From Marinobacter sp. (GTDB taxonomy: Bacteria; Pseudomonadota; Gammaproteobacteria; Pseudomonadales; Oleiphilaceae), in assembly GCF_014859525.1 (NCBI RefSeq), contig NZ_JACUUB010000002.1:1-64000 (forward strand): a DNA stretch of 64,000 nt. Direction: 5' to 3'. Below, in pieces: positions 9,438-19,621 of this stretch (position 1 is the first letter of the stretch; every line of letters begins with the position of its first letter). The notes below the pieces were generated by a model. That model was not told where the DNA came from and did not search any database. It saw only the letters and a list, made by a program, of their open reading frames with translations. Position numbers and translations under genes: made by a program.

Positions 9438-10679
9438 TCAGGCCCGAGGCATGGGCAATTCTGGCAGGCCGTGGTCGGTTGCCAATCCCTGCATCAGTAA
9501 CTTAACGCTGGTTTCTTCTTCGCCCATATGGGCGTTGAGCCGGCTCAGTTCTGCCAAAGTTTCCCGGCTGCGACGTAGCCTCAGGCTGGTTTCGAAGTAC
9601 TCCCTGGCTTTACCCCAGAGTTCGTTGCGAAGGCTGAGCCGCCCCAAGGCCAGCAGAAGTTCGGCGTTGTTGGGGCGATCCTTTAGCCATTGCTCGGCGA
9701 TCAGCAACTGTTCTTCCGGTTGGTGGCCCTTGATCCGCCCGTAAAGGTTGATCAGTTCGTCACTCCAATGATTTCTGAGTACTTTCCGCAACAGGGTTTC
9801 TGCCTGTGCTTCATCGCCCAGTCGCGCCAACAGTCTGGCGTAGTCCCGAATGGTGAGTTCGTCTCGGCGTACAAACCCCGGTAGTTCATCCCACAGGCGG
9901 GTTAACGGTTCCAGTGATGCGGTGGGGTTGTCTTTGAGTTTGCGTTCAGTGCTTTCTGCGGCTTGCTCCAGAAGGTTGTGCCAGACCAGCCGCTCCAGGT
10001 TGTCAATTTCACTCTCGGGTAACACGCTGCGTTTGCGCAGCTCCGGCGTCAGCTTTGACAACTCGCGCCAGTCTTCCAGTCGTAAATAGGTGTTCTTCAG
10101 CAACTTCAGGACAAACGGATGATGAGGCGAGTCTTTGCGCAGCCTGAGCAGTGTGGCCAGCGCCTGCTCCAGTCGGTTGCCGGCCAGTTGCAGCTGGGCC
10201 TGGGTCAGGCCGACCGCCATGCTGGAGCCGGGCGTGCTCTCGTAGGCTTTGCGCAGAAGATCGTCCACTGCGGCATGGTCACCTGATTCAAATGCCGCCT
10301 GGGCCGCTGCAAGGTAGTTGATCAGCGGGGTGTCAGCCCGGTCGGCGGAACTGGCGAGTAGTTTCCGGGCCCTGGGCCAATTGCCCTCAGCCAGAGCCAG
10401 CAGGCCTTGAGTGGTTCGCCGACGGGCTCGGCGTTCGTTGCCGCGGGCAACCCAACTGGCCACCAGACCTGTGCCGTGGCGAAAACGCCGAAGGGTGTTG
10501 AAGAAGAATACCGACAGCGCCACCAGGACAATGATCAACCCCAGGCCGACCCAGAAGTTGGTTTCAATCAGGTAGTGACCAATGCTGACCCGGATGTAGC
10601 CGAGGTCGTAGCTTAGTCCAAGTGACAGAGCGGTACCGATCAACAGTGCGACCAGAAGGATAACCAGCAATCGGATCAT
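9438..10679 (-). CDS. hemY: HemY-like TPR protein
   Basis: This is the gammaproteobacterial HemY, an inner-membrane tetratricopeptide protein linked to late heme biosynthesis and not homologous to the protoporphyrinogen oxidase also called HemY. It has 413 residues. Two hydrophobic N-terminal segments (VILLVALLIGTALSLGL and VGLGLIIVLVALSVFFFN) are followed by helical repeats with LLALGRLSLRNELWGKAREY-type TPR consensus. It overlaps hemX by four bases (ATGA), which implies coupled translation. It is the last gene of hemC-hemD-hemX-hemY and converges on the flavin reductase gene. Confidence 0.93.
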   Translation of the reverse strand: MIRLLVILLVALLIGTALSLGLSYDLGYIRVSIGHYLIETNFWVGLGLIIVLVALSVFFFNTLRRFRHGTGLVASWVARGNERRARRRTTQGLLALAEGNWPRARKLLASSADRADTPLINYLAAAQAAFESGDHAAVDDLLRKAYESTPGSSMAVGLTQAQLQLAGNRLEQALATLLRLRKDSPHHPFVLKLLKNTYLRLEDWRELSKLTPELRKRSVLPESEIDNLERLVWHNLLEQAAESTERKLKDNPTASLEPLTRLWDELPGFVRRDELTIRDYARLLARLGDEAQAETLLRKVLRNHWSDELINLYGRIKGHQPEEQLLIAEQWLKDRPNNAELLLALGRLSLRNELWGKAREYFETSLRLRRSRETLAELSRLNAHMGEEETSVKLLMQGLATDHGLPELPMPRA

Positions 10680-11788
10680 GAGTCCTGGCCCCCGCGTTCC
10701 GATCCGGAGCGGTCTGCGTTATCCGTTGCAAGCCGGCCGGCCAGGCGTTCTTTTAATAGCCCGAGAGACTGACTGATGTCTGGCAGCTTTGGGTCAACAT
10801 CGTGGCTGGCCAGCTCATTCAGGGAGTCGGAAAGCCCGCGGATGGCTGGATTGGTGCTGTCGTACCAGTCGTTGACGGTGTTAATCGCCTTGCTCAGCGC
10901 GCGCTCGTACAGGGGTTGGTTGCCCCGCAGGACGGCCATTTCGGCTTCTTCCAGCATCAGCTGCAGATTCAGGCGGGCCCAGGCGCTCTGGTCTGGCGAC
11001 AATAGCGGCTTTACGGGTTCGTCCAGGCGGCGCACCACCACAACCTGCTGCAGGGTGTCTAGAAAACGGTTCCAGCCCCGCACAAACATGTTGCGGCCAT
11101 CGGCCGGGGCATTGGAGTCTTCGCTCATCCGAAAGCTCGGCGCCTGATCGTGAATCAGCGCCTGATCGGTGAGTTCGTGGATGCTGGCAATGGCAGCTTC
11201 CAGCTGCAGGTAGAGACCAGTGCGATCAACGCCCTGAATGCTGCGCAATGACAGGATTTCGCGGGCCAGTTGCTGGCGCACTGGGTAGACCCCGATGTCG
11301 TCGGATTCTCGCAGCACTTCATCGGCGGATTCCAGAGCAGCCAGGGCGCCCCGGATATCTTTTTCGATCAACAGACGCTGGTTGCCGATTCGCAGCAGGT
11401 ATTCTGCCTCTGCCAGCAGCCAATCGGTCCGCGTTCGATTGCCTGCTTCAAGCAGTTCGCGGGCATTGTGATCAATCTGGCGTTGTTGGGTGGCAATCAG
11501 CTCGCGCTGATCAGACAGCTTGCCCTCTACAGCCTGCAGGCGCTGGGATTGTTCGTTACCTCGGCTGCCATAGCGGTCTTCCAGTCTCGCGGTGTCTTGC
11601 CGGAGGTCCTGGATCACCTGCACGGTGGCTTTATGGGTTTGCCACTGCTGCCAGTTCCACACGGCAAGAGTGACCGCCAGAACCAGGGCGATGAGCGCGA
11701 CTACCCAGATTGGCCAAAGGCGCGAGCGCTCGGCTTTATTCGGGCTTACGGGTGCGGGCAGTTGTTTTGTTGTTTCAGTCACGGGCAT
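10676..11788 (-). CDS. hemX: HemX-like membrane protein
   Basis: This 370-residue protein has one N-terminal membrane anchor (LWPIWVVALIALVLAVTLAV) and a long periplasmic, coiled-coil-prone domain, the arrangement of gammaproteobacterial HemX. These proteins are annotated as uroporphyrinogen methyltransferases, but this one has no SAM-binding motif and catalysis is doubtful. It probably works with HemY in organising heme synthesis at the membrane. It overlaps hemD by 14 bases and hemY by four. Confidence 0.9.
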   Translation of the reverse strand: MPVTETTKQLPAPVSPNKAERSRLWPIWVVALIALVLAVTLAVWNWQQWQTHKATVQVIQDLRQDTARLEDRYGSRGNEQSQRLQAVEGKLSDQRELIATQQRQIDHNARELLEAGNRTRTDWLLAEAEYLLRIGNQRLLIEKDIRGALAALESADEVLRESDDIGVYPVRQQLAREILSLRSIQGVDRTGLYLQLEAAIASIHELTDQALIHDQAPSFRMSEDSNAPADGRNMFVRGWNRFLDTLQQVVVVRRLDEPVKPLLSPDQSAWARLNLQLMLEEAEMAVLRGNQPLYERALSKAINTVNDWYDSTNPAIRGLSDSLNELASHDVDPKLPDISQSLGLLKERLAGRLATDNADRSGSERGGQDS

Positions 11789-12614
11789 CCTTACTTGGTT
11801 TTCCGTTATCAGCGGCCCCCTGCGCCAGCCGGGCGGCCACGCTGGCCAGCAGCTCCGGATCGGTCAGGCCCTCAGGAACCAGAACGTTGCTGAAGCCGGC
11901 GATACGAGCCTGTTCCGCTATACGGTCTGCCGGAACAACCAGCAGCGCCTTATCAAGCATCTGAGGGTGATCAGTGCCGGTTTCGATAAGATTGTTCAGG
12001 GTTTCCCCTGAAAGCACAATGATCACCTCTGGCTCAAAGGCGTCAAAATTGTCTTGAACCTGTTCTGGAGGATAGTACGGTCTGAAGCGTCGGTACAGCG
12101 GCAAGACCGTTATCCGGGCACCCCGCTGCTCAAGAGTCTGGCGAATCAGCTCTCTCCCGTGCTCGGCCCGGGCCAGCAGCACCCTCTGGTGTTCGAGTCG
12201 TTGTAAAGACGGGAGCGCCAGAAGCGCCTCACTGGTCCAGCCATGGGCTGGCATGCGCGGCCTTATCCCATGTTGAGAAAAGACGGCAGCGGTGCCTGCA
12301 CCAACGCCATACCACTGAATTCCCATAGGCATCTGTGGCCACCATTGTTCGATTTCGTCGAGCAGCAATCTGGCTGCGTAGGGACTGACAGCGATAATAT
12401 GGCTGAAGCTGTCGAGCTCCAGCAGCAGGGATCGACGCTCCGGAGTTTCCGGCAGAGGCTCTCTGGCGACCAACGGCATCAGCCGCACCTCAGCTCCGGC
12501 GCCGAGAAAAGCGGTCGCCAGGCGCGAAGCTTCCGGTTCTGGCCGGCAGATCAGTATTCTCCGGCTTTTTAATGATGGTGCATGCTGCTCGGGCTCAGCG
12601 TGGGGTGTGGCCAT
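11775..12614 (-). CDS. hemD: Uroporphyrinogen-III synthase
   Basis: HemD closes and inverts ring D of hydroxymethylbilane to give uroporphyrinogen III. The family is poorly conserved, but this product of about 279 residues has an N-terminal [17 protein letters not shown] strand-helix, a central [16 protein letters not shown] and a C-terminal [15 protein letters not shown] segment typical of HemD. The chosen ATG at 12614 overlaps the 3' end of hemC by 20 bases; the frame upstream of it runs through hemC and is not used. Its place between hemC and hemX supports the call strongly. Confidence 0.92.
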   Translation of the reverse strand: MATPHAEPEQHAPSLKSRRILICRPEPEASRLATAFLGAGAEVRLMPLVAREPLPETPERRSLLLELDSFSHIIAVSPYAARLLLDEIEQWWPQMPMGIQWYGVGAGTAAVFSQHGIRPRMPAHGWTSEALLALPSLQRLEHQRVLLARAEHGRELIRQTLEQRGARITVLPLYRRFRPYYPPEQVQDNFDAFEPEVIIVLSGETLNNLIETGTDHPQMLDKALLVVPADRIAEQARIAGFSNVLVPEGLTDPELLASVAARLAQGAADNGKPSKDARD

Positions 12615-13539
12615 AGATCTCAGCCAGTACCTTGTCGGCACCCAGTGCCAGCAGTTGCTCGGCAAGCTCTCTGCCCAGGCGCTCGCCATCGGCTCGGGGA
12701 GCGCGGCCTTCAACCCGGAAAATCTGGCTGCCATCAACGGCGCCAACCAGACCTCGAAGCCATACGGTGGTGTCGTTATCTTCCAGCAGTGCGTAGGCGG
12801 CGATCGGCACCTGACAACCGCCTTCAAGGCGCCGGTTCAGTGCTCGTTCGGCTTTGACCCGGTCAGCGGTGTCGGCGTGGTTCAGCGGCGCCAGCAGTTG
12901 CTGCAGCTCGCTGTCGGCCAGCCGGCATTCGATGCCCAGGGCACCCTGGCCAACGGCCGGCAAAGACACGGTGTCGGGCATGCCGTAACGGATACGATCA
13001 TGAAAGCCCAGGCGCTTAAGGCCGGAACTGGCCAGTACGATGGCGTCGTATTCACCCGCATCAAGCTTGGCCAGGCGGGTGTTAACGTTACCGCGCAGCA
13101 TTTTGATCTGCAGATCTGGACGGTTGGCCCGAAGCTGGGTTTCCCGACGCAGGCTGGAGGTGCCCACCACAGCGCCCTGGGGTAGCTCCTCAAGTTTGTC
13201 ATAGTGGTTACTGACAAAGGCGTCCGTGGGGTCTTCACGTTCGCAAATGGCGACCAGGCCAAGGCCCTCGGGGAATTCCATGGGCACGTCTTTCATCGAG
13301 TGCACGGCCAGGTCGGCACGGCCATCCAGCATGGCTTCTTCCAGCTCTTTAACGAACAGCCCCTTGCCACCAACCTTGGCCAGGGGCACATCCAGGATCT
13401 TGTCGCCCTGGGTTTTGATCTTCACCAGTTCCACGGTGAGGTGATCGTGCATCCTTTCCAGTTCGGCTTTGATGAATTCCGCCTGCCAAAGCGCCAGGGC
13501 GCTGCTGCGGGTTGCAATGCGAAGGGTACGTGTTGACAT
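12595..13539 (-). CDS. hemC: Hydroxymethylbilane synthase (porphobilinogen deaminase)
   Basis: HemC joins four porphobilinogen units into hydroxymethylbilane on a covalently bound dipyrromethane cofactor. The product of about 314 residues opens with [15 protein letters not shown], has the substrate-binding segment [10 protein letters not shown], and carries the cofactor cysteine in [15 protein letters not shown]. All are canonical. The ATG at 13539 is preferred to a GTG three codons earlier. The gene begins about 85 bases after algR and may share its transcript, as proposed for the algZ-algR-hemC region of Pseudomonas. Confidence 0.97.
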   Translation of the reverse strand: MSTRTLRIATRSSALALWQAEFIKAELERMHDHLTVELVKIKTQGDKILDVPLAKVGGKGLFVKELEEAMLDGRADLAVHSMKDVPMEFPEGLGLVAICEREDPTDAFVSNHYDKLEELPQGAVVGTSSLRRETQLRANRPDLQIKMLRGNVNTRLAKLDAGEYDAIVLASSGLKRLGFHDRIRYGMPDTVSLPAVGQGALGIECRLADSELQQLLAPLNHADTADRVKAERALNRRLEGGCQVPIAAYALLEDNDTTVWLRGLVGAVDGSQIFRVEGRAPRADGERLGRELAEQLLALGADKVLAEIYGHTPR

Positions 13540-13624
13540 GGCACTCACTGTCGTTGGGAAAAATGTGCCCCAAGGTTACCTTGTGGCAGCAAAAAAGTCC
13601 CGCGGCGGCAGGGCGTCTACCCCG

Positions 13625-14380
13625 TCAGGGGGAGGGTTGGTGTTCCTGCAGCCATTGCCGGACATGGCTGGCGTGGCGCCGGCTCACGAGTAGAGAGGTG
13701 CTGGAATCGTTCAATATGAGCTGGTTTTGGCCATCCGTATTTCGGCGCAGTGCCTGGATAAAGCGCACGCCCACCAGTGTGTGCCGGTGAATGCGCAGTA
13801 GCTGGCCCGGATACGCCTGCTCAAGCTCCTTCAAGGTATAGTCGCAGACGGTTTCGCCCCGGCTGTGATGCAGCGTGACGTATTTTTGATCGGCCTCGCA
13901 ATAACGTACATCGGCCAGATCGATCAATTCGGTGCCCCGGTACGTGCGAACGGCCAGCTGTTCGGTCCCTGCATCGGCGCTCTGAGTCAGCGCCTGAAGC
14001 TGTACACGATTGACTTTACCGGCCCGGGCCAGCGCATCCGTCAGCGCCTCGCGGCGCACCGGTTTCAGCAGATACGCCACTGCCCGCACTTCAAAGGCTT
14101 TGATCGCATGGTGATCGTAAGCGGTGCAGAAAATGACCGCAGGCGGGTTGTTAAGCTGGCTCAGTTGCTCTGCAGCTGCCATGCCGTCCATGCCCGGCAT
14201 GCGGATATCCAGCAGCAAAATGTCGGGCTCCAGTTCTGCGACCTTGCGAAGGGTGTCGTTGCCATCCACGGCTTCGCCACAGACCGTGTAATCCGGCAAC
14301 GCGTCCAGCAGCCGCTGGATGCGTTGCCGGGCCAGTGGTTCGTCGTCTGCGATCAGAATACGCTGCGCAATTGAGGTCAT
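13625..14380 (-). CDS. algR: LytTR response regulator, AlgR type
   Basis: This is a 251-residue DNA-binding response regulator. The receiver domain (about residues 7-125) contains the acidic pocket ADDEP and the phosphoacceptor Asp58 in LLLDIRMPGMDG. The C-terminal half is a LytTR domain with YRGTELIDLADVRY and RIHRHTLVGVRFI. Gene order algZ-algR-hemC and domain layout match Pseudomonas AlgR, which controls alginate, type IV pilus and virulence genes there. No alginate genes lie in this window, so the regulon here is unknown; the presence of pilT/pilU elsewhere in the window makes pilus genes reasonable candidates. Confidence 0.92.
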   Translation of the reverse strand: MTSIAQRILIADDEPLARQRIQRLLDALPDYTVCGEAVDGNDTLRKVAELEPDILLLDIRMPGMDGMAAAEQLSQLNNPPAVIFCTAYDHHAIKAFEVRAVAYLLKPVRREALTDALARAGKVNRVQLQALTQSADAGTEQLAVRTYRGTELIDLADVRYCEADQKYVTLHHSRGETVCDYTLKELEQAYPGQLLRIHRHTLVGVRFIQALRRNTDGQNQLILNDSSTSLLVSRRHASHVRQWLQEHQPSP

Positions 14381-14390
14381 GGTTGTCCTG

Positions 14391-15461
14391 CTATCGTCGG
14401 GCCGTAATGTTCGACTGACTGACGGTTCGTTTCGGCAGCCGCAGTGTCACGGTGTAGATATTGTTTTGCTGGCTGTGCTTGAGCACGGCCGGTTCACCAA
14501 ACAGTGCCCGCAATCTGGCTTGGGTATTGGTCAGAGCGATCTGATTACCCTGGTGTTGTGGGCCAGTGCGTTCCGGTTTCGGGTTTTGCACCATCAAATA
14601 AACAAAATGACCTTTGGTGGTAATTTCAATGCGAACGGTGCCGCCTTCTGGCCGTGGCTGAATTCCGTGGTAAATGGCATTCTCAACCAGCGGCTGCAAT
14701 GTTAGCGGCGGTATGGCCTGCTGTTCGAGGCCTGACTGAATATCCCACTCCAGGTTTAATCGGTCGCCGAGGCGCAAGGCTTCTATGGTCAGATAGCGTT
14801 GGCACAGGTCGAGCTCATGGCTCAGTGGGACCAGTTGATCATCGGTGCGCAGGCTGGCCCGGAACAGCTCAGACAAATCCAGTACGGCGTCTTCAGCCTG
14901 CTCCGGATTGGTGGCGATCAGACTGGCGATGGTGTTCATGCTGTTAAACAGAAAGTGGGGCTGAATCCGCGCCTGCAGCGAGGTCAGGCGAGCCTGCATT
15001 TCCGCCTCCTGCTGTTGCTGCCACTGGTGCTGCAGGTAAAAATAGCGCAGCACCATCAAAATAATAAGCAGAGCCAGCAACAGTTTTTTGGCAATACCCT
15101 GCCACAGGGCTATGCCAGGCTCCGGGTGCAGCACGCTGTCGGCAAACAGGCTGAAGGCCAGAACGTCCAGTAGCACGATGGCGACAATCGCAAGAGTGGC
15201 GCGGGTAACCGATAACCGCGCCAGCCAGGGGCGTAGCAGGCAAATCAAGGCGGCACTGGTGAGGGTGGTCCACTGCACAAACAGAGACAACAACCCGAAG
15301 TAGTTCCAGTCAATCCAGCTGCGCTCGGCCTGAACAATGGCCAGTACCAATACCAGCAGCTCACTGGTGATCAGCAACAGGAACACCGCCCGGACCCGGC
15401 ACAGATCCGGAACGTAGAAGTCTTCGGGCTGCTTTCTGGTGATGCCTTTGTCGGGGTTCAG
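14391..15461 (-). CDS. algZ: Membrane sensor histidine kinase, AlgZ/FimS type
   Basis: This is a LytS-class kinase: an N-terminal block of hydrophobic helices (for example VFLLLITSELLVLVLAIV) followed by a His_kinase domain with the phosphohistidine in QPHFLFNSMNT and an ATPase region PLVENAIYHGIQP. The only in-frame ATG is 45 codons upstream, within the argH promoter and start region. A strong AAGGAG lies six bases before an in-frame CTG at 15461. Starting there gives 356 residues, almost exactly the 358 I recall for Pseudomonas AlgZ, so a CTG start is my call. The gene is ten bases upstream of its regulator algR and divergent from argH. Confidence 0.85.
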   Translation of the reverse strand: MNPDKGITRKQPEDFYVPDLCRVRAVFLLLITSELLVLVLAIVQAERSWIDWNYFGLLSLFVQWTTLTSAALICLLRPWLARLSVTRATLAIVAIVLLDVLAFSLFADSVLHPEPGIALWQGIAKKLLLALLIILMVLRYFYLQHQWQQQQEAEMQARLTSLQARIQPHFLFNSMNTIASLIATNPEQAEDAVLDLSELFRASLRTDDQLVPLSHELDLCQRYLTIEALRLGDRLNLEWDIQSGLEQQAIPPLTLQPLVENAIYHGIQPRPEGGTVRIEITTKGHFVYLMVQNPKPERTGPQHQGNQIALTNTQARLRALFGEPAVLKHSQQNNIYTVTLRLPKRTVSQSNITARR

Positions 15462-15473
15462 GGGTGTCTCCTT
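15459..15473 (-). promoter_or_regulatory. Shine-Dalgarno and probable CTG start of algZ
   Basis: On the minus strand AAGGAG (15473-15468) is followed by the six-base spacer ACACCC and then CTG (15461-15459). No ATG, GTG or TTG lies near this site in frame. It therefore decides the start of algZ. Confidence 0.6.
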
Positions 15474-15562
15474 AACCGTGGCTGGAATGCTATACTGCCG
15501 CAAATTTTCACTTATCCATGGCCGGCGTGATGATGCCGGGCCGTTAGCAGGAAAGATAGACC

Positions 15563-16972
<1,410 letters not shown>

Positions 16973-17037
16973 CCCGAGCCCCTGCCATAACCGCAAGCAA
17001 TGGTCACCGGCGCGGGTTAGTGTCGCACCGGTGATGC

Positions 17038-19491
17038 TCAGCCGCCAATGCGCCCGGTACTGAGATTGACCGCCGCAGGCTTCAGTTCCGCCAGAGGCCG
17101 GGGCCGCGATAACCGGTACCCCTGACCAAAGTGAATGCCCAGCGTGCGCACCTTCCTCAGGGTTTCGTCGTTTTCGATAAAGGTGGCCACGGTCTCCTTG
17201 CCGGCGGCCTCGGCAATCCGGTGCAGGGCATCCACCATGATCTGTTGCACCGGATCGCTGGCCAGATCGCTCATGATGCGCCGGTCCAGCTTGATGATGT
17301 CGACCGGCAGGTTGGCCGCCAGGCTGTAGCTTTCCACCGAGGCGCCGGCACCTTCGAGTGCCACCCGGCAGCCGACCTGGTGCAGGGCATCGCACAGCAC
17401 GGCCACTTCATCCGGATACTGGCTGGCGTGCGACTCGCGGATTTCCAGACAGAAGCACTGAGCCTGGAATGGCGAGTGCGCCAGCACCTGTTCCATAAAG
17501 TCGGCGAAGGTGTCATCCAGCAGGGTCGCCAGCGACAGATTAAAGCCACAGTATTTCAGGCGCGGTTCGAGCAGGCGGTACTGGCCCAGAAAGTCCAGCG
17601 TCTGCCGGATGACCTGTCGGTCCAGACGCTTGGCCAGATCAAAGCGCTCGGCAATGGGCAGGAACTGATCCGGCGTCAGCGGCGCATCCTGTGCGCCCGC
17701 CCCCGGAACCCGGCACAGGATCTCGATGTGATCACCCCAGGTCACACTGGCGACTGGCTTCAGGTCCTGGAATTCGAGAATCAGCTCGCCGTTATCCAGT
17801 GCCTGCCGTAACTGTTCAAGCTGCTGGTCGCTGCCGCTACTGGCCAGCTCGCCGGTCACCGCCGCGGCGGTGTGAATGCGGTTTCGGCCGGAGGTCTTCG
17901 CGGTGTGGCACAGGTCCGCCGCCTGCGTCAGCAGCCGCTCGGGCGCATCGGGTGCGTCCTGGCTCAGAATCAGCAAGCCGCCACTGGCGGTGGTCTGCAA
18001 CTGGCGGCCCTGCCATTCGAACCGGAACTGGGCGATCTGCTCGCGGATTTCTTCGGCCAGTTTGCGGGCTCGGGGTTCCGGGCAGTTTTCGATGAACAGG
18101 GCAAAGGTGTCGCCCGACAACCGCGCCAGGGCATCTCGGTTGCGCACCCGCAGACCGAGAAGGCCAGCCAGTTCGCGCAGATACCGATCGCAGGTGCCGC
18201 TGCCGGCGTCTTCATTGAAGTGTTCGAAATTGTCGAGGTCGACCAGCAGGAGGCCATCGACGGACTGGCGTTTGAGCTTGTGCTTCATGGCCCGTTCCAG
18301 GTGCTCGACGAAAGAGCGCCGGTTCATCAGGCCGGTAATCGGATCGTGGCGCATGCGGTAGTCGCCACTGCCACTGTGCTGCACGCGCTTACTGATGTCC
18401 TTGGCTACGTGCACCGCGCCGATCACCTCACCTTGGCTGCCCCGGATATCCTGGAAGTGGAATTCGTAAACCGGCAACCCTTCGCCCTGACGATTCAGCG
18501 GCATCTCGGCAATGAAGTGCCCCCGGTCAAAGGCCCGTTGCCACAGACGCTCAATCAGCCGGCGCTCATTGGGAAACTCCTTGAGCAGGGTTGTCAGGTT
18601 GTCTCCGGGCCTGGGTTGCAGACTGAATGCGCTGCTGAACTGGGCGGCCCAGGGCGTGTTGAAATGCAGCAGGTTGAGGCTGCTGTCGACCGCCACCACC
18701 AGATCGGGGGTGGCGCTCGCGGTGGCTTGCAGAATGCGCTGGGCCTGTTCTCGGGCGTGGTCATGGCGCATGGCTTCGCTGTGATTGACCATTACCCCGC
18801 CGAGTTTCTGCACCCGGCCGCCGTTTTTCAGGGCGCGGCCGGCCAGGGTTATCCGTTGCAGTCGTTGCCGGCCGGTGGTCATGACCAGCTCCAGGCTGAA
18901 CGACTGCCCGGTGCGTATGCAGCGGCGGAACAGCGCGCGCACCCGGTTCTGGCCGGCCTGGCAGTAGAACAGTGCCTGCTCCGGTGTCAGCTCGGTGCCG
19001 GGGCGCAGTTCCAGTAACCGGTACATGCCGTCCGACCAGCTGATTTCGTTGGTGGGCAGGTCCAGTTCCCACAGTCCGAAGCCGGCGCCCTGTTCCGCCA
19101 GTTTGAGCAGGCGGCTGTCCATCTCGCTGCTGTCTTTGAATGCGATGGCCGCGTTGGCGGCCCGGTCGGAGTCGCGCATTTCCATGCGCAGGCCGAGGCT
19201 GGCGGTAAAAAAGAAACCGTCTTTGTGGCGGAAGGTCACCAGCACGGTCTGGCCGTTATCGAGATGATGTCGGTGCGCTGGCGCGAATGGGTCGTCCTGC
19301 CGGGATGCCAGCACCCGCTGCACCGGGTGCCCGGTGAGGTCGTCGGCGGTGTAGCCAAACATGGATTCGGCATGACGGTCGGTCTGAATAATGCAACCGT
19401 CGTCGTCCACCCGCAGCAGGGTAGGGTGAATGACCGGGCTGGCCGGGTCCGGTCGATAGCGTTGAATCAGGAATTCTTTCACAGCCCTCAT
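17038..19491 (-). CDS. PAS-GGDEF-EAL protein with degenerate catalytic motifs
   Basis: This 817-residue, apparently cytosolic protein has PAS-like segments at about residues 22-120, 125-245 and 250-370, a GGDEF domain at about 380-540 and an EAL domain at about 560-800. The GGDEF signature is replaced by SGDTF (residues 459-463), although an RxxD inhibitory-site motif (RNRD) precedes it. In the EAL domain the motif reads EILCR, and the metal-binding DDFG loop is replaced by EGAG (713-716), while Asn651 and Lys734 positions are kept. Loss of both signatures argues against cyclase and phosphodiesterase activity, so a c-di-GMP receptor or scaffold role is inferred. It sits between argH and cyaA. 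Confidence 0.85.
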   Translation of the reverse strand: MRAVKEFLIQRYRPDPASPVIHPTLLRVDDDGCIIQTDRHAESMFGYTADDLTGHPVQRVLASRQDDPFAPAHRHHLDNGQTVLVTFRHKDGFFFTASLGLRMEMRDSDRAANAAIAFKDSSEMDSRLLKLAEQGAGFGLWELDLPTNEISWSDGMYRLLELRPGTELTPEQALFYCQAGQNRVRALFRRCIRTGQSFSLELVMTTGRQRLQRITLAGRALKNGGRVQKLGGVMVNHSEAMRHDHAREQAQRILQATASATPDLVVAVDSSLNLLHFNTPWAAQFSSAFSLQPRPGDNLTTLLKEFPNERRLIERLWQRAFDRGHFIAEMPLNRQGEGLPVYEFHFQDIRGSQGEVIGAVHVAKDISKRVQHSGSGDYRMRHDPITGLMNRRSFVEHLERAMKHKLKRQSVDGLLLVDLDNFEHFNEDAGSGTCDRYLRELAGLLGLRVRNRDALARLSGDTFALFIENCPEPRARKLAEEIREQIAQFRFEWQGRQLQTTASGGLLILSQDAPDAPERLLTQAADLCHTAKTSGRNRIHTAAAVTGELASSGSDQQLEQLRQALDNGELILEFQDLKPVASVTWGDHIEILCRVPGAGAQDAPLTPDQFLPIAERFDLAKRLDRQVIRQTLDFLGQYRLLEPRLKYCGFNLSLATLLDDTFADFMEQVLAHSPFQAQCFCLEIRESHASQYPDEVAVLCDALHQVGCRVALEGAGASVESYSLAANLPVDIIKLDRRIMSDLASDPVQQIMVDALHRIAEAAGKETVATFIENDETLRKVRTLGIHFGQGYRLSRPRPLAELKPAAVNLSTGRIGG

Positions 19492-19621
19492 GCCTCGTCT
19501 GGATCAGCCGCTTGCGGCGGTTGCCGTAAAGCGGTCATCCTTTTATTTTTTTACCGGTTTTGCCACGATTCGGTCATCATACTGACTATCTTGCTGAAAA
19601 TAACCATTCACCGGAGCTGCC

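Noticed and set aside
10676..11788. HemX as a functional uroporphyrinogen-III methyltransferase.
   Set aside because: No SAM-binding glycine-rich motif is present; the protein is a single-span membrane protein with a coiled-coil periplasmic part.
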